Assembly (NCBI RefSeq): GCF_000006565.2
Contig: NC_031475.1
Location: forward strand, 310,001 to 374,000
Direction: 5' to 3'
DNA from: Toxoplasma gondii ME49
Taxonomy: Eukaryota > Apicomplexa > Conoidasida > Eucoccidiorida > Sarcocystidae
DNA: 64,000 nucleotides
The first letter of the stretch is position 1; each line of letters opens with the position of its first letter. A program made the translations under genes and the position numbers. The notes beneath the pieces are model-generated. The model saw nothing but the letters and a program-made list of their open reading frames with translations. It was not told the origin of the DNA and did not search any database. Positions 10,978-21,236 of the stretch are shown piece after piece.

Positions 10978-12918
10978 TCAGAGACCTGCTCCAATCCACC
11001 CTCCGAGACAGCCGCCACCCGCTGCCTGTTTCGCGGCGCCTCGCGAAAGCACCGCCGCCGCAGAAGAGACTTTTGAGGCCGCGCTAATTCTCAGGCCTGC
11101 AAAGAGAGCGGAAACGAGCGCAGGCGGAAGCAGATGCTCCGGTGCGGATGCACCTGCGGAGAGCAGAAGCCGCTCGGGAGGCACAAAGCGCAGCAGCTGC
11201 TGGACATTGCTTAACGCAGCTCGAAAAACGCGAGAAGAAGAAGGAGAAGAAGGAGAAGAAGGAGAAGGAGAAGAAGAAGAGAGAGGAGCGAGGAACGGTG
11301 CAAGGTTGATTTCAAAGTGCAGACCGCGCCGCAAAGCTTGTTGGATGTGACGTCTTCGAACAGTGAACGGGAGCCGCAGCTGCTGCATTTCTTTCTCGCG
11401 GACGTCTTCTTCTCGTTCTTCTTCGTCGAGGCTTGCCGCGAGCAACGAAGCCTGCGTACGCGGCTTCCCCGCCTTCTCAGAGACTCCCGCGCCGGGGGAG
11501 GATCCGGAGAAGTCGATGGCGATCAAGTCGCACTCGCAGCTGCTGCAGGCGAATTGCCAAGTGGCGTCGTCTGTGGGCTGCACTGCGAGGATGTCTATGC
11601 AGCTGGGCGGAGGATTTCGCTTGTCGGTTTCCTTCGCGTAAAACGGTGGATTCGGAGGGAAGAGCGAGGCGAAGGAAGCAGCCGAATTCACAGTGTGGAG
11701 GACGATCGTCACGCGTCGCAGTTGCAGCAGGTCGCAGGAGAAAACTGGACTTTGAGGGCAGGCGAGAAACGGGAGAAAACATCGTCCCCGACTCACCAGT
11801 CGCGAGCGCCAGTCCGCGGCCTGCGCGCAACGAGAGGACGCGTCTGTCTCTCCCTCGACTGGAGTATCTGCTGAGGCAAGCGCAGCGGCTTTGCTCGGCT
11901 CTTCGTCTCTCGCGAAGCCATTCGCTCCTCCCTGAACAGCAGCGGACCTGCGTGCCGCGTTCTCGTCTCGAAGCTCCGACGCGCGCGGTTGAGCAGCAGC
12001 TGCAGCAGCTGGCGCTTGAGGCGCTTGAGGCGCTTGAGGCGCTTGAGGCGTTTGAGTCGGCTTCGCGTCGTTGTTTTTGCGTTCATCCCCGAGGTAAGCC
12101 GAGTCCTGTCGCGCCGCCCTCAGCTGGCGAAGCCGCGAGTCGACGCAGCTCTGACACACATGCGTCGCAGCTGTTCCGTACGGCAAGAAGTCTGCCCATG
12201 TCGTCGACGGCGCGGCGGAGAGTTCAGTCGCTCGAGGAACGCATAAAACAGGCGCCGATTCGGCAGAGAAGAAAGACGCAGGCGCCGCAGAAGGAGACTC
12301 GGACGCAGGAGGCCTATTCGGTGCGCACAGGAGAGTAGGAGAGACGAAGGAAGGCGGCAGGCGTTCGAGAAGAGACGCGTCGTGAGCGGGAGAAGGCGAG
12401 ACGGAGGCAGGCCGGTGTTGCTCTGCGACTCGCGACCCCACAGTCAAAACAGACAGTCGGCCGCCGCTTTCCGGCCGCAACTGTCGAGGATCTCCACAGT
12501 GTACATGGAAAGGAGAAAGCGAAGGCGGCAGCCAAGAAGTCAACGGACTGGAGAGAGAAGAAGGCCGAGAAGTTGAGGACGTTCCAGAAGAGGACGAAGG
12601 AGAAGAAGGAGAAGAAGGAGAAGGCAGAGACGCAGAACAAGGAGGAGGAGAAGAAGAGCAGCTCGTTTCGTCCCCTTTAGCTACATAGATTTTACTGGTT
12701 TGGAGAATCGGGAGGGGATATCGGAGAGGATGAGAAAATGGCAGAGATGGGGCTGGCGGCGGCAAAGGCAGATGGAGGTTAACGTTTACAGCGACGACTT
12801 TGTACCCTAGGAAAGAAGCGCGAGAGAGGAGAGAAGAGAAGGCAGGCGAGGCGAGGAGATCCTCCGGCGTCTCGGCTCCAGGGGGCGCCTCCAGACGCAA
12901 CTCAAAGTGCGTCGTCAT
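10978..12918 (-). CDS. RPP30: Ribonuclease P/MRP protein subunit p30 (Rpp30/Rpp1), with large insert
   Basis: Protein subunit of nuclear RNase P and RNase MRP, which process tRNA 5' ends and rRNA precursors. It is a 646-aa single exon with ATG at 12918 and TGA at 10978. The family core is recognisable in three pieces. Residues ~1-78 contain FLGYKVVAVNVN and LPILQTSKIY, matching the first strands of the PHP-like TIM barrel. Residues ~395-475 contain RVTIVLHTV, IDILAVQPTDDATWQFAC and CDLIAIDFSG. Residues ~515-635 contain LPFTVRRRHIQQALRRGLHFEI, the FRAALSNVQQLLRF helix and the LFAGLRISAASKVSSAA end. Human RPP30 is about 268 aa. The excess is mainly a ~315-residue Ser/Pro/Ala insert (residues ~80-395, with a QAP tandem repeat) plus a smaller acidic insert near residue 490. 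There is no sign of an intron. WGAGACG lies ~130 bp upstream of the start. Confidence 0.9.
   Translation of the reverse strand: MTTHFELRLEAPPGAETPEDLLASPAFSSLLSRASFLGYKVVAVNVNLHLPLPPPAPSLPFSHPLRYPLPILQTSKIYVAKGDETSCSSSPPPCSASLPSPSSPSSPSSSSGTSSTSRPSSLSSPLTSWLPPSLSPFHVHCGDPRQLRPESGGRLSVLTVGSRVAEQHRPASVSPSPAHDASLLERLPPSFVSPTLLCAPNRPPASESPSAAPASFFSAESAPVLCVPRATELSAAPSTTWADFLPYGTAATHVCQSCVDSRLRQLRAARQDSAYLGDERKNNDAKPTQTPQAPQAPQAPQAPAAAAAAQPRASELRDENAARRSAAVQGGANGFARDEEPSKAAALASADTPVEGETDASSRCAQAADWRSRLVSRGRCFLPFLACPQSPVFSCDLLQLRRVTIVLHTVNSAASFASLFPPNPPFYAKETDKRNPPPSCIDILAVQPTDDATWQFACSSCECDLIAIDFSGSSPGAGVSEKAGKPRTQASLLAASLDEEEREEDVREKEMQQLRLPFTVRRRHIQQALRRGLHFEINLAPFLAPLSSSSPSPSSPSSPSSSRVFRAALSNVQQLLRFVPPERLLLSAGASAPEHLLPPALVSALFAGLRISAASKVSSAAAVLSRGAAKQAAGGGCLGGWIGAGL
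12009..12052. repeat. 9-bp coding tandem repeat (QAP units)
   Basis: GCGCTTGAG is repeated about four to five times on the plus strand. On the coding (minus) strand it encodes successive Gln-Ala-Pro triplets in the insert of the RNase P subunit, next to a poly-Ala run. Confidence 0.9.
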
Positions 12919-13044
12919 CTTGCGAGAAAGAAGAGGGAAGACGAGACAGATGAAAGTCGAATGAAGAGAGAGGAGAGGAAGCGAGAGAAGCGGAAGGGAG
13001 AGAAGCGGAAGAGAGAGGAGAGAGGGGAAAGCACTGCGGGGCGG

Positions 13045-13051
13045 AGAGACG
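13045..13051 (+). promoter_or_regulatory. WGAGACG word upstream of RPP30
   Basis: AGAGACG, followed directly by a second GAGACG, lies about 130 bp upstream of the RNase P subunit ATG. WGAGACG is a known Toxoplasma promoter element that works in either orientation. Its function here is inferred from position only. Confidence 0.35.
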
Positions 13052-13322
13052 AGACGAGAGAAAGAACGTGACTAGGAAAAGGCAAGCGAGAGAAGCACTG
13101 GAGAGTGGAACTGTTGAGAAACTGGAAGGAAGAAAAGGAAGAAAAGGAAGAAAGAAGCTGGAGAGATAGGAGAGAACTCAGTTTCTTGCTTCGTCACGTG
13201 GAGGGCTTCATCAGGGCGTCTCTCCTCTCCGCTTGGCATGCAAGAGAGGTGGACAGGTCCGGAGAAAGGAGTCGAGAACAGGAGGAAAGATGAAAAACTC
13301 ACAGCAGGAAGGCGACGAAACT

Positions 13323-13980
13323 TCAACAGAGAGTTTTGCTCCGGAGGAGACAAAGGAAGACGTGGAGAAAGAGGCAAGTAATCCAACAAACGGCCTCGTT
13401 CGAAAGAGTCTCGAAGTCCTGTCGATTTTCTCCCTGCATGCGCGCAGTGGACAGAGCTGAAGAAAAACGCCAGTCCGACCGCCGGTCCAGCAGCAGCTTG
13501 GTATTTCTGGAGTTCCAGTCTCCATCGTGTTTGCTCTGGAGATATCCCTGGTTTGGCGAAAAGACGAATTTTCGCTTGCTTTCCAGTGCATACACTTCGT
13601 CCGGTTCCAAGTCAACTTCGGCTTGCTTCTCCAGAAAATCCGTCCGGCGTCTCGTCGGCTGTGTGTACGAGATTCTCAGCTGTTCCAAAAAAGGTCTGTC
13701 GTCTCCTCGCGTCGATTTCCCCGGAGACAGTCTCTGTCTTTCGGCGGACACAAATGCGGCCTTCGCCGGGAGCGCGCGCCAGTCCTTCGTTTTCTTTTCT
13801 TTTCGTTTGTTCTCTTCTGTCTTGGAGGCCTGTCTCTGTGGCGGGTGTCTTTCCACGCGCCTGCAGAGCTTCGTTCTTCTGCTGCTGACGAAGCTCGATG
13901 GACTTGCACATCGTCCTCAGTGTGCGACAGCAGCATTGACTCAGCTTCCTCGATTTGAAGCGTTTTCGTCGATCCTCCAA
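13323..13980 (-). CDS. Probable minus-strand protein-coding region, exon structure unresolved
   Basis: Not recognised. Reading the minus strand, one frame from about 14010 gives a coiled-coil-like segment (KRDLKELEDRRKRFKSRK, then a CCC cluster and an IELRQQQKNEAL helix). A second frame from about 13850 gives a charged, ordered-looking stretch (KTKDWRALPAKAAFVSAE, RISYTQPTRRRTDFLEK, EVDLEPDEVYALESKRK). The two frames overlap between about 13860 and 13615, and no convincing intron joins them. A possible acceptor (GCGCGCATGCAG) near 13430 would lead to a further open segment towards 13290. The frame starting at 13856 opens with GTG, not ATG. It could be one multi-exon gene, the 5' part of a longer RPP30 transcript, or a frame-broken copy. 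The boundaries given are approximate. Confidence 0.4.
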
Positions 13981-14243
13981 CTCTTTCAGGTCTCGCTTGA
14001 GACGCAGAGAAACGCGTCAAGAAAAAGGATCCATAAGAGACCTTCCTGATCCACCTCTCTCTCTGCGGAGCAGTCAAACGACTGGCCGTCTCCGCTTCGG
14101 CCGTCCTCGGAGAAGAAAAGCAAGGAAGGCAGACTCCGGAAGAGAGGAGTTGAGACCGGCAGCGGAGAGGATGAGTCCCCCGGAAGCAAGAGGAGAGGAT
14201 GTGACTCGAGAAAGAGGAGAAAGGCAGAGTTGAAAAGGAGAAG

Positions 14244-14250
14244 AGAGACG
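14244..14250 (+). promoter_or_regulatory. WGAGACG word upstream of CDP-DAG synthase
   Basis: AGAGACG lies about 165 bp upstream of the ATG at 14415. It is assigned by match to the known coccidian promoter word and by position. No other core promoter signal is evident. Confidence 0.3.
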
Positions 14251-14414
14251 GAAGGTGGAGACACCGAAGGAACGGCGGTGGCGAAAAAGCAGGAGAAGGA
14301 CGAGTGAACGAAAGCGTTTTTGCGGTCGGACGGAACGCAAAGATGCCTCGTGAAAACCGAGGAAGAGGAGACGAAGACAGCGGGTGAGGACAAAGAAACT
14401 TGCAGGCGACGAAA

Positions 14415-17400
14415 ATGGAGGAAACGCAGACTTCAGAGAAGCCGACAACTGCCGAGGTCAAGAGATCGACCGCGGTAGGAAGTCCCTCATTTCAGAAAAC
14501 CAAGTTTGAAATTGTGACACACAGAAAACGACCCTTGCAAGTTGACTCCACTTTTACAAAAACAGTGGAAGCCTCCGCGAGAGGTCGAGTGCTCTCTTCC
14601 CTCTCTTCAACGGTCTCCGAGGCTTTGTCTCCAAACTGTCTCTTTCAAGCGATTCCTTCCCCCCATGGGTCTTCTCGTCTTCCTCGACTCCGGCCTCTGC
14701 ATCCTTTTTCCGGGAAGTCTTCTCCAACTGCTTCTCTCTCTGCCTCGTCTGCTGCTCGCGCCTGCTCTTCTTCCTCGACTCCCTCTTCCAGGTGGATGCG
14801 CGTCCATTCGTCGTATGCATTTTCATCGCTTCCTTGGCTGTTCGTTTCCGCGTCATTCCTTCTGATTCACTCGACTTGCAATGGCGTCCTTCTCAGCGAC
14901 GGCGTTCGCGCGGTGTCTCCATCGTCTTCGTCCTTCCCTCATCACAGAATTTCCTTCTCGTCGTCGTCTTCTCTCGCTTCTTCTTCTCTTGCGTTTCTTC
15001 CTCTAAGGGACCTGTCTGCCGCCAGGATGGATTCGTCGTCTGCAGATCCTCTCGTCTCTCAGCAGACCCTGCTGTCTCGGTCTCCACGTCCTTGTCGTTC
15101 TTCTTCTCCCTCTCCCTCTTTGTGTTCTCTCTCTTCCTCTTCTACGGCTTCTCCCTCCTCTCCTTCTTCCTCGTTCTCCTCCCCTCTGTCTTTGTTTTCT
15201 TCTCCTCTCTCTTCTCGTTCGGCAGATCGTTCGGCCTCTTCTTCTCGGCTCTCGGCCGCCTCACTTCCGCGGCTCCCCCCGTCTTTTGTCGCCGTCTCAC
15301 CGGGACCTCCGGTCCGTCTCTGTCCTTCGTCGCAGCTTTCACTCTCTTCTCTGCACTCGCCTGTATCAGGAACAAGCGCGCCGAAGAGCAATCGGCAGCA
15401 CCCTGCCTCGGCATGTCCTCCCCTTCTTTCTCCTCTCTCGTCAGAACTATACTCTTCTGTGCATGCAGGCAGGAACGCAGCGGGTGCTGGCTCTCAGAGA
15501 GGACGAATGCCGAAGAAAAAATCAGGAAAGACACGCATGCAGCCTTCGCCTTCTTCTCCTTCCTCTCCTTCTTCGCCTTCTCCTCCTTCTTCTTCTCCTT
15601 CTCCTCCTTCTCCTTCTTCTCCTTCTCCTTCTGGTTCTTCTCTTGGTTCGCGGTCTTCGTCTCCTGCTTCGTCTCGTTCGGAAGCGTTTGGTGATTCAGC
15701 TTCGGTGGAGGCATGTCACTGGGGACAGCAAGAGAGGGAAGAAAGAAAACGTTCGGTTTCGACAGGGCGAGGCGCGTCCTTTCTTGCATGTCTGCGAAAA
15801 GCGAAAGCGCAGATCGCTTCTCGCATGCACCTCAGTGCCTCTCCACGCCTTTGGAATTCGATATCTCGAGTTCTTTCTCTTGCTCCTCTCCCCTCATGCT
15901 CGCGTGCGTCTGCCTCGATGTCGCTCGCTCCTTCTCCTGCCGCCCCGTCTTCTTCTTCTTCCTCTCCGCCGTCGTCGTCTTCTTCTTCTCCTCTTTCCTC
16001 TCGCTTTTCTTCCTTGCATTTGCGAGTGAGCACTGGAATGTTGCTGTTGCTTGTCGGACTTCCTCTGCTGCTTCTGGCGCCTCCGCCCGTGTTTCTCTTG
16101 GGTGTGCTTCTCCAGTCTCTCCTGTCGATAAAAGAATTCTCAGACCTCTGCATGCGCCGCGGCATCTTCAATCCTTCTCTCAAAGTATCGGCCCTCACCT
16201 CCGCCGCAGTCTTTGCTGCTGCCGCCTTCCCGCCCAACACCCAGCTTCATCTCTTGGTAAGATCTGTGCCTTACGCTGCCGACGGGTGTCTCTCTATCTG
16301 TTGCTCGCGTTCTTTCGCTTTCGACCTGTCTCCCTTGCTGTATTTCTTGATCTCTCTCTATCTTTTTCTCTCTCGTTTTCTTCGCCTGTCTCTCTTCCTC
16401 TCCTCCTTGTCTGTTTTTCCGTTCGCCCTGTCTCCTCCACGTTTCCAAGCAGTCTTGCGCGCTCTCTCTCTGTTTGTCCTATCCTTCTTGCCGCCTGTGA
16501 GTTTTTTCTCAAAGTCAAATGTGATTTGGGGTCAGACGTTGCCGGTCGGTTCCCCTGCAGCACCTGCGTCTCCCCGTCACGGTTATATTTTTTGCAGTTT
16601 CTCTCTCTCTCTCTTTCTCTCTCTCTCTGTGGAACCGTGCTCCTTGCTTTGTTCTCTTTCTTCTTTTTCCAGGCTCTACCGGTGTCTGTCGTCTTTCTGC
16701 TAGCTTCGCTGCTTCTCTCTTCACCCTCGACGAAGACCATCGCAGACATTTCAGCGTCCATCTTCTCCCTGATTTGGTGTGTCGTCCTTCCTTCCTTCTG
16801 GGTAAAACTGCGTTTTCTCCGCATCTTGCCTGACGATGCTTTCTCCTCGCCTCTCGGCCGTCGTCTTCTCTCTTCGCTCCCCGCGTTCTTCTCCTCTTCC
16901 TCGTCGTCTCCTGCGTCGGGTGCGTCTGCCGCTGCCGGCGTCCGCGCGTTTCTTCCTCGGCCGTATGCGCCTTCTTCTCTGCTCGTGGCGTCCTTCCTCG
17001 CTTTGATTTCTTCAGACACCTTCGCGTACTTGGTGGGATCGCTCCTGGGATCTTCGCCGATCTCTTCTCTCTTCGTTCCTCCGCTCTTCTCGTCGCTTCC
17101 CCCTGCCGCGTCTGTCTCCCCCAGGAAGACCGTGCAGGGTCTCCTTGGCGGCGCCGCGGCTGCAGGCCTCGCCGGCCTCGTTTCTGCTTGTTTGATTGAG
17201 AGGTCGCTGCCTCTCGAGCGCGTTTGGAGAGACGAAAAAGATCGTGAAACGCGTCGCCTCGCCGCGCAGGCACTTGTCTCCGCTTTGGAGATGCATGCGA
17301 AGAAAGGCTTCGACCTCGTCGAAAAAGAGCCTTGCGCCTCACACCGAAACGCGACGCAGCCCCCCCAAGACGCCGGACCTTTCGGAGACAGCTACCTCTC

Positions 17401-17989
17401 TTTCGCACCTTTCTCCCCGCCGTCGGCCTCCCAACAGGCTTCAACGCGAAGCTGGCCAAGGCATGTAGCGCGCCTCATCGGTTCGCCACTGCATGCGCTG
17501 ACTGCGCTTGCTCGGCGCTGCCGGGCCGGCTCGACCTCGGCATCCGACGCGGCGCGAGACGCTGTCTGGCCTTGCCATTCCATCCCCTTTCAAGAAGCTC
17601 GCACAGGCCTGTCTTCGCCTGCGTCGTCTCCTCCGTCGTTCGCGTCTTTCGTCTCCTCGTCCTTTCTGCGTGCCTGCGTCTCGCGCATCGGCTTTTCCCC
17701 CTTGCTCAGAGGATCGGGCGTCCTCTCGGGAGTTCTTCTTTCGCTCGTTGGGGTGTTGGGGGACTTGACGGCGAGTTTAGTGAAGCGCGACGCCGGTGTG
17801 AAGGACAGTGGCACTCTGTTGCCCGGCCATGGAGGATGGCTCGACCGGACAGACTCCTACCTGCTCGCGGCGCCGCTTGCGTACGTGATCAGTCTCTTCA
17901 CTCAAAGGTTCTGCGCATGCATTCTGAAGAGAAACGCAGTGCTCGACAGCCTCCAGGAGGCCGACGAAGTCCCGCAGATGCGGGCCTGA
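14415..17989 (+). CDS. CDS2: Phosphatidate cytidylyltransferase (CDP-diacylglycerol synthase), plastid/bacterial type
   Basis: Makes CDP-diacylglycerol from phosphatidic acid and CTP, the branch point to phosphatidylglycerol and phosphatidylinositol. Exons 14415-16256 and 16673-17989 are joined in phase 0, giving 1,052 aa. The catalytic part starts at residue ~537 with hydrophobic helices ([12 protein letters not shown]). It contains [16 protein letters not shown], a PRKTVQG lysine segment and, at residues ~985-1008, the family signature [10 protein letters not shown] plus [13 protein letters not shown]. These are features of bacterial-type CdsA, and the T. gondii apicoplast enzyme is known to be of this type. 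An insert of ~180 residues separates the PRKT segment from the signature. The ATG at 14415 has a strong GACGAAAATGG context but gives a hydrophilic N-terminus. M128 (14796) begins a typical signal peptide followed by a Ser-rich transit-like stretch. M128 is therefore the likely start of the apicoplast form. Confidence 0.9.
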
Positions 17990-18125
17990 AGGCAGGAGGG
18001 GGAGGGAGGGTGCCGCAGAGCGAGAGAAAGAAAGCGAACGTGAGGCAGCAAGCGAAACTGCGAGAGGAATGGGGGGTCGAGAGACAAGGAACTGCACAGT
18101 TCGAGAGGAAGAGAGAAAGAGAGAG

Positions 18126-18156
<31 letters not shown>

Positions 18157-21100
18157 GATGGAACCAAAGGTTTGCAGTGGGGAAGGGAGGGACGCGGGAT
18201 GTAGACAGAGGGGAGAGAACCAGATGGTTTGCCAAGTCGACTGGAGACAGCAGGCAACATGCGGGAGGGTGAAGCGACGCGATTGTGAGAAAGGCGGTCC
18301 TAAAACGAAAGCTCTCCTTTGCTGAGAGGGAAGTACGTACCCCACGAAAAGCAACGGTCCGTTTTCATCTGAGTGAGGAGGAGGCTGCCACAGCCTCAGT
18401 GGAGATAAGAAGGCAGGCGCGACTGGTATGTAAGTCGTCTGTGTCGTTTTTTTTCGCTGCGGCAACTTTTTTTTTACGATTGCCCTCTGTGATGTTGCTA
18501 TCCATTTGTTTCGACTGGTCTGCTGCACGCTGGCGCCTGCGACTGGACTGGAAGTTGCGCGGCGAAGCGAGAGCGGCAGGGAACGTGGAGAGAAGGCGAG
18601 AACGGAGCAGGTGCTGTCAGCCTTTCCGTGTGTTTTTCTAACTGAAAAAAAGAGTTCAAGAAGGAGTTCCAGTCTCCACTTGGGGGGACACCGCGACTCG
18701 AATGTTCCATGTCGCGAGGCTCCCAGTTTCGCTTGGTCGAGAAACTGTGCTTTCCCTCATTTCCGTTGCGCTCACTCCAGGCCCCAGTCGAACGCGAAGG
18801 CGAAGCGGGTGCTCAGGACGCTCTCTGCAGGGGAGTAGAGAACCCAGCGTACCTCTGCGCCACAGGGAAGGTGTAATTTCAGAGTGACAACTCTGGAAAG
18901 AAAAGGGGGGTTTTGCGACTGTGCTAGGTTTTTAATCGGAACCACAACGCTCGGCACAGGTCGAAGATTCTCTGTTTTCAGTCGTTCGCCGATTCTTCTC
19001 GCGAGCAAGAAGCGTCTGCGGCAAGTGGTACCTAGTGCAAGCGCGATCTCATCCGCAGTGAATCCTCCACCTTTTCCGTTGCTGCCGGTCTCGTTGGTCT
19101 TCTTCAGATTCAGATTCATTTTGTTACCGCGGCGTGAGGAGCTTTCCTCAACGGCTCTTCACCACCGACAGTCTCACTTCACTTTTATGCGCATATTCAG
19201 AAACGTTCCTCACTTTGAACTAGTACACTTCCCTGCCGAAGCAGACTGGCTGAACTCGATCGCCGGACTCGGAACAAAAACCATTTTACTCCGCATTTCA
19301 GCTCCAAGTGTTCCCGGCCAGTCCGCGCCTCTCTTGTCGGAACCGAAAGTAACTCCACTTTTTCATTTTTCATTACCAGATGCCAGGAAAAGCGTACAGA
19401 GATCCTGGTTCTCACTTCATTAGGCTCCTGCCTCGTGTCAGTCTGTACGAAATACACGAATTGGGTTCTCCTCAGCCTGGCCTGTGCTTAGGAATTGAGA
19501 GGAAGCCATCTGCATTCGGTTTGACTGGGAAAACCTTGTCTCTGCAATACGAAGGAGGAAAGGATGCGCGTGCCTGTGACTCCAGTTACTTTTTTTAAAC
19601 GAATTTGTGGCGAATCCGTTATTACGAAACACTTGGACAATGTCGCTTCCAAGACATTGCTAACAGAAGCCAGGACCTGTTTCGCTGCCTACTCGGCAAA
19701 CCAAACCATGCGAGCAAGCACAGAAGAAGGATCCCTTGATGACCCGGATGGACTTCCAGCTTTTTTGCCGGCTCTGTCTCGCCGTTAGGTCACTCCTTAA
19801 CTCGTAGTTTGAGGACTTGTGCGAGACACAGGAGACCGGCTGTCAACGCCTGAGGACGGAAGAATAAGACGCAGAGACCGTAATTCACATATTGTGCCTA
19901 GAACGGAACCGAGATGGAATAACTCTAATGTTGTAGCAAATCGAAATCCAACACTTCTCGATATCTTGCGCAGTGCAGTGGGGCGGTATCGTACACCGTG
20001 TCAGGAGAGAAAAGTTCAATAAACAAAGGAAAAGTCTATCCTGAAGTCTTTTTGTGCTCCCGTACGGTGATTGACGAGGGGAAACGTGGAGGCATGTCTA
20101 GGTTTCCGAGAGAAACCTGTCGTCAAAAAGCGAAGATTGGCCTCCAAAGAGAAATTTCGCGTTTGAAAAATGGAGACCGTTTCGTTCTGCGACAAGGCCG
20201 TTGAAACCTACTGGTCGTTATAGATGGATCTCACTCGGGTCTAGGCAAATCGTGAGTGTCGAAGGCTCGAAATAAACGCCTTTTAATTCGTCATTCTGTA
20301 GATCTATCACCTTTCGAAGGAACGTGTGTAATTTGCATTTCCTACGCTTTGCAAACGCAAAAGAAAACGAGCTTCACTCGTACCCCCTCGACAAAGAAAC
20401 CGGCCTATTTTTCTGTTCTTGGTCGAAGGAATTTCACATCGGAAGACAAGCGGAGCATGTCCATCTTTTTTTTAAAAAACAGGCAGACTTAGAGGACGCA
20501 TGGACCTTTTCGACGACAATGGAAACTTAATAATTGACGGGAAACGGAGGATTGCCTATGAGCAACAGAACTGCCGTCCGGAAATTCGATTCAAATTTCA
20601 CCGGAGTCGACCTCGGGTGGAAAAAAGCTTCGAGGACCATCTGGTTTCCAGAACGTCTTAAAACTGGCCTAGCTTTAGGTTCAGTTCTCTTCCTCTGTGC
20701 GAATGTTGGAAGCAAAAAAACTGCATTTTCCTCGCTTTTTCGCACAGACAAGAGAGAAGCAGGAACGACGCCGCCAGTGAGGCGGGAGAGCGAAGGCGCT
20801 GGTTGCGCTGCATGCAGAGACTCATTCAGAGAAAAATTCAGCGTGAGAGAACCGGAACGCCAGCGACTTCAGTCTTCTCTTCGATGAAAGGGAAGCAAAA
20901 GCAGAGTCTTTACCGAAAGGAAAGTTTTTTTCTTCTCGAAGAACCGTCTTCCTTCTTGTCGAAGGCGCCCGGAGAAAACGAGAAGAACGAAGCCAGGGCG
21001 CTCCTGCTGCATACGTTTCCAGGTTTCCAGTTACTGTGTACTCGAAACTCCAGCTGCCGAAAGCGAGTCGCGTTCTTTCCTTGTTCCTTCTTTTTCCTTG

Positions 21101-21236
21101 GCATCTCTTCTCGGTCCGTTTGGCTTCTCCTCTCTGGTTTTTCACTTGCTTCCCGGACCTTGTTCGCTTCCTTGCTCTGCATGCACAGGCAAAGGAACAG
21201 AGACCGAGACAAGAGGAGACACCACGAAGAGACAAG
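17990..21236. other. Spacer of 3.2 kb between CDP-DAG synthase and helical-repeat gene
   Basis: It begins with 3' UTR sequence including a GAGAAA tract at 18112-18158. A minus-strand ATG frame at 19119-18772 (115 codons) is the only ORF of possible interest. It contains GFTADEIALALG but has no family match and no clear partners. From about 19100 to 20800 the DNA is rich in stops on both strands. The last ~350 bp (20884-21236) stays open on the plus strand and may be an upstream exon or leader of the next gene, but no junction with a matching phase was found. Confidence 0.55.
18112..18158. repeat. (GAGAAA)n purine tract
   Basis: Irregular GAGAAA units in the presumed 3' UTR of the CDP-DAG synthase gene. 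The shadow on the minus strand is Ser/Leu/Phe-rich. Confidence 0.85.

Larger units (their letters stand above)
12919..14414. other. Region between divergent starts of RPP30 and CDP-DAG synthase
   Basis: It contains the leader of the RNase P subunit gene (12919 to about 13100, GA-rich), a probable minus-strand coding region (13323-13980, listed separately) and about 400 bp of mixed sequence before the synthase start. WGAGACG-type words occur at 13045-13051 and 14244-14250. Confidence 0.6.

Noticed and set aside
14792..15694. 300-codon plus-strand ORF in another frame within the CDP-DAG synthase
   Set aside because: It is a Phe/Ser/Leu shadow of Ser-rich coding. The synthase frame continues to the catalytic domain.
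16294..17459. Minus-strand Arg/Glu-rich ORFs of 241-314 codons opposite the synthase
   Set aside because: Antisense of CT-rich exon and intron sequence; no ordered domain.
18772..19119. 115-codon minus-strand ATG ORF
   Set aside because: No family resemblance, no neighbouring exon signals, and a length within chance expectation; mentioned only in the spacer entry.
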